Positions 6,871 through 13,440 of a stretch of DNA of 14,092 nt are shown here, piece after piece. Positions within the stretch are counted from its first letter, which is position 1. The number at the start of each line of letters is the position of its first letter. The position numbers and the translations under genes are program-made. The notes beneath the pieces are model-generated. The model was given only the letters and a program-made list of their open reading frames with translations, was not told the DNA's origin and did no database searches. This DNA comes from an uncultured bacterium (GTDB lineage Bacteria > Actinomycetota > Coriobacteriia > Coriobacteriales > Coriobacteriaceae), in the NCBI GenBank assembly GCA_905216045.1, contig CAJMSL010000038.1, forward strand, positions 1 to 14,092. Direction: 5' to 3'.

Positions 6871-7319
6871 TGGAACAGCCCTCGGAGAACCGGAGGCTGT
6901 TCGTAAGGAAATATCAATTTGCCTGGGGAAATGTCAGAAAGAGGTCTTCCAATCGCCACGACCAGGCCCCTCACGCTCGGGTCCAGCACGCACCAGTCCA
7001 TGATCAGGTCAATGTTGGCGATGACCACGCCAAGGACTCCCTACACGATCGTGCGCGCCAGTCGCCAGTACCACTCGTTGCTTGCCAGAAACTCGTTCAA
7101 GTCAGCCCACCTTTCCCTCAAGGACTCGATGTCGTGCTTCGCGACAGTCATGTCCTGCTCGAGCACGTAGGTGCGCTCCAGGACCTGGTTGTGCTTCTCG
7201 ACCTTCTTCGTGAGGGCGTCGAGCTTGACCTCCATGACGGCTCTGCTCTTAGAGTTGGAAAGGATCACCCCAATCAGCGTTACGACACCAGTAATGCACG
7301 CCACGATGATTGACTCCAT
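6831..7319 (-). pseudogene. Phage holin-like membrane protein interrupted by an in-frame TAG
   Basis: The first part (7319-7041) encodes 92 residues: an N-terminal membrane segment (IIVACITGVVTLIGVIL), then a charged coiled-coil region with VEKHNQVLERTYVLEQD, a pattern common in small phage holin/XhlA-like proteins. It stops at TAG (7043-7041). The same frame continues right after the TAG with GVLGVVIANIDLIMDWCVL and RGLVVAIG, a second hydrophobic segment, to a stop at 6831. The residues on either side read as one protein (ARTIV-stop-GVLGVV), so a CAG-to-TAG change is the simplest explanation. The last 40 or so codons cross the repeat module and are probably not original coding sequence. The start ATG at 7319 has GGGAGG upstream, placed in a hairpin. 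It is likely a prophage relic; a functional short form cannot be excluded. Confidence 0.7.
6874..6902 (+). repeat. Second hairpin module resembling the guaA terminator region
   Basis: ACAGCC...GGAGGCTGT folds into a hairpin much like the one at 6481-6506, but it lacks the T-run. It has the same surroundings: ACGGGAATAA just before it (6861-6870) and CCTGGGGAAA after it (6921-6930; compare 6525-6534). The region 6469-6534 therefore seems to be imperfectly duplicated at 6861-6930. Confidence 0.45.
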
Positions 7320-7330
7320 AAAAGAACTGC

Positions 7331-7360
7331 CTCCCGAGATCGACTTTTCGTCCTCGGGAG
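7331..7360 (-). promoter_or_regulatory. Hairpin covering the ribosome site of the holin-like gene
   Basis: CTCCCGAG (7331-7338) and CTCGGGAG (7353-7360) form a perfect 8-bp stem with a 14-base loop. Read on the minus strand, the downstream arm contains GGGAG, part of the likely Shine-Dalgarno GGGAGG of the gene starting at 7319. The fold could hide it from ribosomes; this is inferred from position alone. Confidence 0.4.
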
Positions 7361-7450
7361 ACAGTGTCCGACCGTGTCACAAGTACGCAGATTATGCTCG
7401 GAGTTGTCGCTTGACCTCACGTTCTTCTATGCATGATGTCGAGCTGCTTT

Positions 7451-8548
7451 CTACTCATTATCTGAGGTTATAAGGACGCGTGGAATCGCCTCTTCGCTCG
7501 GAACCATCTTCTTCACCAGTGCAAAGCACTCAGCAAAGTCGTCGCCTGGCAGGCAAAAGACCCTATGCTTCTTTGTTCCATTGGGATATGCGACGGCAAA
7601 CGTCGTTGAACCTATGTCGGTAACAAACTCCTCGTCATCTAGCTCTAGGATACCGGCGACCTTCTCGGCAACTTCATCGAACAGCGCACGATAGCCAAGG
7701 CCGCTTGGCTGGTATGCCCAGCTCATCGGCAAGTTATGCTCTGATATCTTACGAGGCTTGTATTTGTAGCTGATCCAATCGGGTGTGATGACAACCATGT
7801 CGGTGAATGCTTCATCAACGCTACAAAAGCCCGATTCGCCCTTGATGACGATGCGGGACATCGTAGGCATGCTAACTACAGGCAGGTGCTTGTACTCCTC
7901 AAAGAATGGATCCTCTGAGTCATCATCAGGTTCTTGGTCATAAACAGTCACGAGCCCTCGGTCCTCTAAGTAGTCAAGCATGGCTTCAATCACATCACGT
8001 TCATCCTGCCATTCCATAGTTTGGAAGTATTCGAGATCCTCCACAGGCCTCGCATGGTCAGGAAACCAGTGGTTGAGAATTCGGGTTGTTTGTCGATCTA
8101 GTTCTCTTTCGAGCTCGTGCCTCTTATCCCAGTTTAGACCCTTGTACTCAGCTTCAGAAATGCCATGGATGAGCAGCGTATCAATAAGCTGCCGATAGGA
8201 GCCTAGCCGTAACTGCTCCGCAAGTTTGTATGGGAATTGCTTTGGATTCAGATAGTGTTCGCGCCAGTAGTCAAGGACTCCCTCTTCTTTCATGATGTCG
8301 AGATTGAGCGTCCATGCGTAGCGACCTGCAAGATAGTCTGGATAGACGTCGAGCTTCTTTGCAATCTGATCCAGCAATTCGGGACGTATTGTTCCCGACT
8401 TCACCGCACGAAGTATGGTTTTCTCTGTTCTGTCAATGTCGGCATCAGCTCCAAGCTTACGTATGCTCGAGTCAAGCCGGTGTATCACCCACTTAAACCA
8501 CTCGGGGTCAATTTTCTCTCCAAAAGCATCAGCTTCAGCATTGTTCAT
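7451..8548 (-). CDS. Protein of unknown function with an N-terminal XRE-like helix-turn-helix
   Basis: A 365-aa soluble protein that I cannot place in a named family. ATG at 8548 is chosen because AAAGGAG lies five bases upstream; the open frame reaches 8620 without support. Residues about 39-77, TEKTILRAVKSG followed by LLDQIAKKLDVYPDYLAGRY, match the second half of a Cro/CI-type HTH (as in 'TIxRIxxGxIxPxxLxxIAxxLxVxPDYL'). The remainder is acidic, with DQEPDDDSEDPFFEEY near residue 215, and its C-terminal third looks like an alpha/beta domain (TTFAVAYPNGTKKHRVFCLPGDDF). There is no membrane segment or signal peptide. Lower GC than the neighbouring core genes suggests transfer. The position between phage relics and a McrBC operon makes a defence or phage-control role possible, but nothing in the sequence proves it. 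Confidence 0.8.
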   Translation of the reverse strand: MNNAEADAFGEKIDPEWFKWVIHRLDSSIRKLGADADIDRTEKTILRAVKSGTIRPELLDQIAKKLDVYPDYLAGRYAWTLNLDIMKEEGVLDYWREHYLNPKQFPYKLAEQLRLGSYRQLIDTLLIHGISEAEYKGLNWDKRHELERELDRQTTRILNHWFPDHARPVEDLEYFQTMEWQDERDVIEAMLDYLEDRGLVTVYDQEPDDDSEDPFFEEYKHLPVVSMPTMSRIVIKGESGFCSVDEAFTDMVVITPDWISYKYKPRKISEHNLPMSWAYQPSGLGYRALFDEVAEKVAGILELDDEEFVTDIGSTTFAVAYPNGTKKHRVFCLPGDDFAECFALVKKMVPSEEAIPRVLITSDNE

Positions 8549-8561
8549 CTTGACTCCTTTA

Positions 8562-8648
8562 GTACGGACATTTTGGTGCCATAATGGCTGTTCACAGAAC
8601 GCAACACTTCGTACTACCATGCATTATGCGGCCACGAGGTACGGACAT
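8562..8648. repeat. Direct repeat GTACGGACAT upstream of the HTH protein gene
   Basis: The 10-mer GTACGGACAT occurs at 8562-8571 and 8639-8648, 77 bases apart, in the promoter region of the minus-strand gene starting at 8548. The near copy abuts its ribosome site. It may be a pair of operator sites for the HTH protein itself; no clear -35/-10 pair was found. Confidence 0.35.
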
Positions 8649-8677
8649 CAAGCCGTGTAATCAATGCAAAACACTAA

Positions 8678-8696
8678 CGGGCTCCATGTGAGCCCG
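8678..8696 (+). promoter_or_regulatory. Small hairpin just upstream of the 115-aa gene
   Basis: CGGGCTC (8678-8684) and GAGCCCG (8690-8696) form a perfect 7-bp stem with a CATGT loop, five bases before the ribosome site of the gene at 8714. There is no T-run, so it is more likely a leader structure than a terminator. Confidence 0.35.
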
Positions 8697-8713
8697 AGAA
8701 CGGAGAACTAGCA

Positions 8714-9061
8714 ATGGCGACTAACACGCTGGTACCGCATTACGAGGACAATGACATGGATCGCAAGGATCTCGCCGACTTCGCCAAGCAGAGCATGGAT
8801 AAGGCCATGGACACCAATCACTCTGTTGCCATGCGTCAGATGGAAGTCCTGAGCATGCAGACCGACGAGACGCAGGCCCTGCTCCAGAGCGGCAATCTGA
8901 CCGACGAACAGTTCGATAAGGTCATGCAGGAGTCTGAGAAGATTCGACAGGCAATGTCCGATACCACGACGAAGCTGCATAAGTCGAACTTCGAGTTGGT
9001 TGTGAGCACCTGTGCCGTGCTGTTCTTTGGCGGTCTGTTTTTTACGCTTCGCGCCGCTTAG
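8714..9061 (+). CDS. Small C-terminally anchored membrane protein, function unknown
   Basis: A 115-aa protein. Residues 1-90 are hydrophilic and rich in Met, Gln, Asp and Glu, predicted to be mostly helical (for example KQSMDKAMDTNHSVAMRQME and LTDEQFDKVMQESEKIRQAM). Residues about 94-113, FELVVSTCAVLFFGGLFFTL, form a single membrane segment, so the protein looks tail-anchored with its helical part in the cytoplasm. GGAG (8702-8705) lies eight bases before the ATG. It is a monocistronic gene on the opposite strand to its neighbours, with its own terminator at 9066-9109. No family is recognised. A single helical domain plus a membrane anchor is a layout shared by some phage exclusion and TA-type proteins, but that is only a resemblance. 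Confidence 0.8.
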   Translation: MATNTLVPHYEDNDMDRKDLADFAKQSMDKAMDTNHSVAMRQMEVLSMQTDETQALLQSGNLTDEQFDKVMQESEKIRQAMSDTTTKLHKSNFELVVSTCAVLFFGGLFFTLRAA

Positions 9062-9065
9062 CCGG

Positions 9066-9109
9066 CATGTATGAGGGGTGATTAATCCATTGTCCCTCAT
9101 ACATGTTTT
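9066..9109 (+). terminator. Terminator of the 115-aa membrane protein gene
   Basis: CATGTATGAGGG (9066-9077) pairs perfectly with CCCTCATACATG (9094-9105) and is followed by TTTT. It begins five bases after the stop codon. Confidence 0.85.
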
Positions 9110-9255
9110 CATGCCGAGATGTTGCATTCCAACGTGCTTGCAGCATCTATGCGGAAGCGCGCGTGTTCCGTCTTGCTGCTGGCCCACACCGTGCCATATC
9201 CGACGACAAGTCCCTCATTGGGAAAGATGGTCGCAACTCTATCGTCCGTCTTCAT
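9109..9255 (-). CDS. Possible 48-aa peptide downstream of the DUF6508 gene
   Basis: An ATG at 9255 opens a 48-codon frame ending with TGA at 9111-9109, next to the terminator stem. It begins MKTDDRVATIFPNEGLVVGY and continues with GTVWASSKTEHARFRIDAAS, a balanced composition with mixed hydrophobic and charged residues that reads like a real protein. The frame starts 32 bases after the DUF6508 stop and would be the last gene of the mcrBC operon. Against it: the Shine-Dalgarno sequence is weak (GAGA 11 bases away) and no family is recognised. It could also be a remnant of a longer gene. Confidence 0.4.
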   Translation of the reverse strand: MKTDDRVATIFPNEGLVVGYGTVWASSKTEHARFRIDAASTLECNISA

Positions 9256-9287
9256 CGCTGCGTATCTCAATGGTGAGGATCAAGTTG

Positions 9288-9713
9288 TTACTCATCGCTG
9301 CCTTTGTCATCAATCTCGCGCAGACGCAAAAGCCAGCGTCTCATGCTCCCGTCCCCAAAGAAGCCGAGCAGTGCCCTATCGCAGAAGCGTTCTGCTCTCA
9401 CGGCTCCGAGCAGAAGCGCCATCACCGCCTGGCCGTCGAGTTCCGATACATCTGCCCCAGACATTGCTTGGCTGCCCCACTCGAGTCCGTTGCGTTCAAG
9501 TATGTCGCGGTAATGCGTGAGCTCGTACTCGGGATGCTCGTCGACGAAGTCGTAGATTGATTGTTCGACGTCAGCAACCGTCGTTCCGTAATTCACGTAG
9601 GGCAGCTTGATTGGGTCGTTCATGGTGCCCTTGCTCTCTCGGTCTACAACCCAGTTGCCAAATCCCTCGGCATTCTCAATCGCAGGCAGATGTTTTGTCA
9701 GGCTCTCAAACAT
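9288..9713 (-). CDS. DUF6508-like protein, coupled to mcrC
   Basis: A 141-aa protein starting at ATG 9713, whose first bases overlap the mcrC stop (ATGTTTGA, 8-bp overlap); a TTG at 9746 in the same frame is less likely. The C-terminal half has the pattern I associate with DUF6508: HYRDILERNGLEW, then GADVSELDGQAVMALLLGAVRAERFCDRALLGFFGDG and a closing WLLRLREID. The block AVRAERFCDRAL is the most family-like part. It is a cytoplasmic protein without membrane segments, and its biochemical role is unknown. Tight coupling behind mcrC suggests a job in, or control of, the restriction system, although DUF6508 genes also occur elsewhere as orphans. Confidence 0.8.
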   Translation of the reverse strand: MFESLTKHLPAIENAEGFGNWVVDRESKGTMNDPIKLPYVNYGTTVADVEQSIYDFVDEHPEYELTHYRDILERNGLEWGSQAMSGADVSELDGQAVMALLLGAVRAERFCDRALLGFFGDGSMRRWLLRLREIDDKGSDE

Positions 9714-10761
9714 AAGCCGCTTCTTTTGAGAAATGAGCTTCAGCAATACCGTCGAGCTGCGAACGTATTGTCTCGAAGGGCTGGTTCAGGTCCAATGTCC
9801 TCACGCTTATCTGGTTACCGCTCATCTGATACACACCATCAGGCTGCACGTCTTCGTCGGTCTTGGCGTAGAGCAGCATGCCCGACACGCTATGCTGCTC
9901 GTGAGTGCTGGCGAGCTCCGCTTCCTTGTTCTTCACGTAGGTGAAGATCTGGTACAGGTTGCCGGAGTGGACACTTTGCTTGTCGAACTGCTGTTGCGTC
10001 GTGTGACTGTAGTACTTCGCGTCGATGATGAGGACGGTCCTGCCTCGTGTGAGCGTTATGTCGGTGTGCATGGCGGGGAGCATGTCATCGAAGCTGTCGT
10101 CGAGCGCCCAGCTGATGTACGGCGCCCCCGCGGAAAGCTCTGGGTGCTCACGTCTGTAGTACTCGAGGATGAACTTCTCGTACAGGTGGCTCATTCGCTG
10201 CTCGTCGAGGAAGTCCATCATGCGGAGACTCCCACTCTCCCGCGTCTGGAGAAGGCCCTTCACGACCAGCCAGCACACGTGCATGAGCATGCGATAAGTC
10301 TGGTTGTTCCGGTCGAAGCGCATGTGCCAGTCTTCGCCCGAAAGGTTCACGTCTTCCACGTCCACGAAGTACGGAAGCAGCCGTCTAAGTGCCTTCTTGC
10401 GAGCCTTGTCGATGTCCGAGCGAATCAAGAGCATGATTGTCGCCTTGAGGATGCGGTTCATGCACGTGTCCGTGCTGAACTCGTCGTAGCTGCAAACCAG
10501 CTGCCTGCGCAGAATCGAGCGCGTCTTCAAGGACTCGGAAAGTTCGATCTTGCCCCTCGGTGAGGAGAGCATATCCTCGCGGTCGACGTACTCCCGGCCA
10601 AGGCCGCGCTTGAGCTGCAGGCTCACGCCCCGTGACAGTATCTCGGCGAGGAGGTCGGCGGTGTTGTCGAACTCCTCGGCTGCGATGTCGCGGTAGCCCT
10701 GCCCCTGCAGCGTCTGGAACGCATAGGCGAGCATGTGGTAGATGTTCTGTATCCGGATCAC
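9706..10761 (-). CDS. mcrC: 5-methylcytosine-type restriction endonuclease subunit McrC
   Basis: A 351-aa protein, close to E. coli McrC (348). McrC is the nuclease and GTPase-stimulating partner of McrB; the complex cuts DNA between two recognition sites. GTG at 10761 overlaps the mcrB stop as GTGA, and the product begins VIRIQNIYHMLAYAF, as in E. coli (PVIPVRNIYYMLTYA). An in-frame GTG at 10791 is the alternative. The N-terminal DUF-like binding part is followed by MDFLDEQRMSHLYEKFILEY and the PD-(D/E)xK nuclease core: Asp234 in HTDITL and Asp247-Ala-Lys249 in VLIIDAKYY, the residues equivalent to the catalytic triad of E. coli McrC. SGNLYQIFTYV follows as in the family. All catalytic positions are intact. 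Confidence 0.95.
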   Translation of the reverse strand: MIRIQNIYHMLAYAFQTLQGQGYRDIAAEEFDNTADLLAEILSRGVSLQLKRGLGREYVDREDMLSSPRGKIELSESLKTRSILRRQLVCSYDEFSTDTCMNRILKATIMLLIRSDIDKARKKALRRLLPYFVDVEDVNLSGEDWHMRFDRNNQTYRMLMHVCWLVVKGLLQTRESGSLRMMDFLDEQRMSHLYEKFILEYYRREHPELSAGAPYISWALDDSFDDMLPAMHTDITLTRGRTVLIIDAKYYSHTTQQQFDKQSVHSGNLYQIFTYVKNKEAELASTHEQHSVSGMLLYAKTDEDVQPDGVYQMSGNQISVRTLDLNQPFETIRSQLDGIAEAHFSKEAAYV

Positions 10762-12938
10762 TGGATTGACCTGCGCAGCTTGCCGGCCCACTCGTCGACC
10801 TTGGTGGGTTCGTCGAACCAGTACTCGCGCAACATCGGCACGAGCTCGTAGTTGACGATTGCCGAGAGTTTATCGTCCGTTACGTCGTCCGGGGACATGC
10901 GGCAGAAGTAGCTATGGCCGATGCAGAAGCCGTCTCCCAGCGACTCGTCGGACGCGATCGCCGCGTTCAACTTCACGACGCAGGAGATGAGCCTATCGAA
11001 CTTCTCGCTGGCAAGTCCCTCCTGATAGGCGATGAAGCTCTCCGTGTCGAAGGCGGGACGGAGGTCGAAGAACGCGAAGCGGCGGCGCAGGGCGTAGTCG
11101 AGCATGGCGAGCGAGCGGTCCGCTGTATTCATCATGCCAATGAGGTATACGTTGCTCGGGACGTAGAACAGCTCGTGCGAGTAGAGGAGCTGCAGCGTGT
11201 TCCTGGGCCCGCGCTTGTCGTTCTCGATGAGCATAAACAGCTCGCCGAAGATCTTCGAGAGGTTGCCACGGTTGATTTCGTCGATGATGAAGAAGTAGTC
11301 GTTGTCAGAATCGTCCTTCGCATTCTTGCAGAAGTTGTAGAACGCGCCCTTCTCGAGGTCGAAGCCCTGCGCGTTCGGGCGGAACCCCTCTATGAAGTCC
11401 TCGTAGCTGTAGCTCTGGTGGAACTGCACCATCATCACACGCTCGGCGTCCTTCACGCCCATCATGGAGTAGGCCAGGCGCTTTGCGGCGAAGGTCTTGC
11501 CTACGCCTGGGGCACCCTGCAGGATGATGTTCTTCTTCGCGCGCAGGACGTTGACGAGGGTCCTGTAGTGCTCGCCGTCCATGTAGACCTCCGAGAGGAA
11601 GTCCTCGGACGTGTACGCTGGGTATTCAACCTCCTCCGTGTCTTCCTCGACTTCGCCGCCCTCGTCCTCGAAGAACGAGTTGAGCTTCTCAACGAGGTCG
11701 GGATAGGCGGTGATGTCCGTCAGGGTCTTCACGGCGAGGAAGTCTTCCGTGTGCCACTCTCCTCTGTTCGTCCAGCGTACCCTGCGGATGTTCGGATAGG
11801 AGTCGCCATTTTCGTCGAATTGGTAATCCCCCTCAACGATGCCGCGACCAATAATTACGCTGCGGCCCCGCTTAGCAAAGACAACGTCGCCCGGCTTGAT
11901 TTCGCGCGAGAACTGCCAGAGCGCGAGCGCGGAGTTCTTCTGCGAGTACTTGCTACTGTACAGGGTGCGCAGGTTCTTGCGGATGTCTTCCTTGCTGGCG
12001 TATTTCTCGACGTCGCCGAGCTTGCTCCAGCCGACACCCATTACGCCACGTGCGTAGAAGTCATCCCACCTCGCGGCACCGTCTCCCGGGGAGTAGGTCC
12101 AGTAATGTGTGGTCTTGACCCCCTCGTCTCCAAGGGAATTTTCTTCCGCCTTCTCGGCTGCAGCCTTCTCGGCGACCTTCCTCTCGCGGTTGACGCGCTC
12201 AGACTCCACGAAGGCGGCAGCCGTCAGCGAGGGGAAGTCTGCATACGAGCACTCTTCGCTTCCGAGCTCCGACTTGATGGTGTCGCAAATGGCGAGGTAG
12301 CGATCTCCGTCATGAACTGGCGAGTCCTTCTCCTTCGGCACTATGCCGGCGATGGCTGTGCCAGCCTTTGCGACGTCGGCCATGAACCAGCGGTTGCGCG
12401 AATCCAGGCTGATGAAGTTGTAGGGCCTCGCCCAGTAGAGGCCCATGGTGAGCTTCCAGCCAAGTGTGAACTGGATGACGGTGGTATCGAATGCCTCGAC
12501 GAAGGCCTTCCGGGTTTCCTCGTTGTCGTCGGCGGCCAGTGCAAGTTCGGCCTCGAACACGTGCCAGAGGTTATCGATGTCGTGATCGCCGCGACGTTCG
12601 TCGTTGGCGAAGGCATAGAAGGTCGCGTTGAGGTTGTTGAGCACGGGGATGCCCTCGAAGTCCGTGGGCTGATCTGCCCCAATGTCGAACACCTCGGCGA
12701 TGCCGGCGATGATCTTTTGCCGGTTTGCGTCTGTGATGCCCTTGTTGAAGAGGCCGAAGACGGTGAACGGATCGATGTCTTGGAGCTCATCTGCCTCAAG
12801 CTTAGGGAGACTCATCCCGATCGATTCATAGACAGTTGCTAGCTTGTTTATCAGATCGTCGCGCCTGTCTCGATAGGTCAGCAGCTTGTCAGATAACTCT
12901 TCATAAAAGCTAATCCAAGTAAATTTTGTGCTGGTCAT
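10758..12938 (-). CDS. mcrB: McrB-like AAA+ GTPase with a central EVE-like domain
   Basis: A 726-aa motor and recognition subunit of a McrBC-type restriction complex. Residues 1-240 form an N-terminal domain with no family I can name. Residues 248-268 are a Lys/Glu/Ala-rich linker. Residues about 277-405 (HYWTYSPGDGAARWDDFYARG, then IKPGDVVFAKRG, IIGRGIVEG and YPNIRRVRW) look like an EVE/PUA-type domain, a fold that binds modified bases. The AAA+ GTPase carries Walker A GAPGVGKT (475-482), Walker B FFIIDEINRGN (549-559), the McrB signature MNTADRS (603-609) that sets GTP preference, and the arginine region ALRRRF. ATG at 12938 is chosen; GTG at 12947 in frame is possible. Both overlap the end of the methyltransferase remnant, so translation is probably coupled. 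E. coli McrB is shorter (459 aa) with a different DNA-binding domain. Confidence 0.94.
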   Translation of the reverse strand: MTSTKFTWISFYEELSDKLLTYRDRRDDLINKLATVYESIGMSLPKLEADELQDIDPFTVFGLFNKGITDANRQKIIAGIAEVFDIGADQPTDFEGIPVLNNLNATFYAFANDERRGDHDIDNLWHVFEAELALAADDNEETRKAFVEAFDTTVIQFTLGWKLTMGLYWARPYNFISLDSRNRWFMADVAKAGTAIAGIVPKEKDSPVHDGDRYLAICDTIKSELGSEECSYADFPSLTAAAFVESERVNRERKVAEKAAAEKAEENSLGDEGVKTTHYWTYSPGDGAARWDDFYARGVMGVGWSKLGDVEKYASKEDIRKNLRTLYSSKYSQKNSALALWQFSREIKPGDVVFAKRGRSVIIGRGIVEGDYQFDENGDSYPNIRRVRWTNRGEWHTEDFLAVKTLTDITAYPDLVEKLNSFFEDEGGEVEEDTEEVEYPAYTSEDFLSEVYMDGEHYRTLVNVLRAKKNIILQGAPGVGKTFAAKRLAYSMMGVKDAERVMMVQFHQSYSYEDFIEGFRPNAQGFDLEKGAFYNFCKNAKDDSDNDYFFIIDEINRGNLSKIFGELFMLIENDKRGPRNTLQLLYSHELFYVPSNVYLIGMMNTADRSLAMLDYALRRRFAFFDLRPAFDTESFIAYQEGLASEKFDRLISCVVKLNAAIASDESLGDGFCIGHSYFCRMSPDDVTDDKLSAIVNYELVPMLREYWFDEPTKVDEWAGKLRRSIQ

Positions 12939-13314
12939 TATAGTCACTGCCTATCTTGTGCCTCTGCCAAGGCGCCTTGCTTTCAATGTCTTTCCATATG
13001 CGTCTACATGCGCGACAGGTATCTTTATCGAATCTAAGTACACCAACGAGTATCTTTGCATCAATGTAATCCAACGCTTCGTCGATATTGCGCCCATTTC
13101 TTGCTACTCCGTCAATTATGCTGATAACGTTTCTTTTTAGCTCGGGATTAATGTTCAATAGACCGGTATTGAGAACATGGATATTGCCAACTTTCTTGGG
13201 CAGAATCTCAAGCACACCGCCCCCACAGCTTCTGCCGTAAAGCTCCGTGAATGCGAACGCAATGCTGTTGTAATAGGCGATAACAGAACAGACGTTCGAT
13301 AAAATAATATAGCA
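12910..13314 (-). pseudogene. C-terminal remnant of an N6-adenine DNA methyltransferase
   Basis: The frame from 13314 down to TAG at 12910 encodes about 134 residues and has no proper start. It begins ILSNVCSVIAYYNSIAFAF, then TELYGRSCGGGVLEILPKKV, which is the hallmark C-terminal block of class I N6-adenine methyltransferases (NSxxxxxxxELxGRxYGGGVLELxPxE). The tail, LLNINPELKRNVISI with IDEALDYIDAKIL and CRRIWKDIE, also fits that family. The SAM-binding site and NPPY catalytic motif would lie upstream and are gone: TGA at 13317-13315 and unrelated sequence precede it. A GTG at 13215 could start a 101-aa product, which could not methylate DNA. It overlaps the start of mcrB by about 30 bases and so was the first gene of the restriction operon. 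GC content is lower than in the core genes. Confidence 0.8.
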
Positions 13315-13431
13315 TCAGATGGCGGGCACGGTTTCAATCGAATCCGTGCCCGCTGCTGTATGTGTGTCCTTGCACGCCCAATATGCGCCGTAAAAGCCGT
13401 CTTCTTCAACGTCAAAGTGAGCGCGCTTCAT
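13315..13431 (-). CDS. Short ORF (38 codons) between the LCM methyltransferase and the junction
   Basis: ATG at 13431, ten bases after the stop of the LCM gene, opens 38 codons to TGA at 13317-13315. The product starts MKRAHFDVEEDGFYGAYWAC and ends ETVPAI. The upstream AAGAGA is a weak ribosome site. The composition is protein-like, so it may be a small gene or the 5' end of a longer gene cut at the junction. Its last third coincides with the 13322-13353 hairpin. No family is recognised. Confidence 0.35.
   Translation of the reverse strand: MKRAHFDVEEDGFYGAYWACKDTHTAAGTDSIETVPAI
13322..13353. terminator. GC-rich hairpin at the junction, possible terminator
   Basis: GCGGGCACGG (13322-13331) and CCGTGCCCGC (13344-13353) form a perfect 10-bp stem with a 12-base loop. 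It lies about 90 bases downstream of the minus-strand LCM gene and could end its transcript, but neither side has a T-run. Confidence 0.4.
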
Positions 13432-13440
13432 TTTTGTCTC

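Noticed and set aside
6776..7313. Plus-strand frames in the repeat cluster and opposite the holin-like gene
   Set aside because: They begin in non-coding repeats and run antisense to the holin-like sequence, with no recognisable product.
9078..9560. Plus-strand frames opposite the DUF6508 gene
   Set aside because: They are antisense to a coupled operon gene and contain no motif; the first starts inside a terminator stem.
10914..12842. A 642-codon plus-strand open frame opposite mcrB
   Set aside because: It is antisense to a gene with complete AAA+ and EVE-like motifs; the product is Val/Leu/Glu-rich without any domain, typical of a frame kept open by codon bias of the other strand.
13322..13353. 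tRNA-like T-arm around CGAATCC
   Set aside because: The stem is 10 bp with no room for D and anticodon arms and no CCA; it is a simple hairpin.
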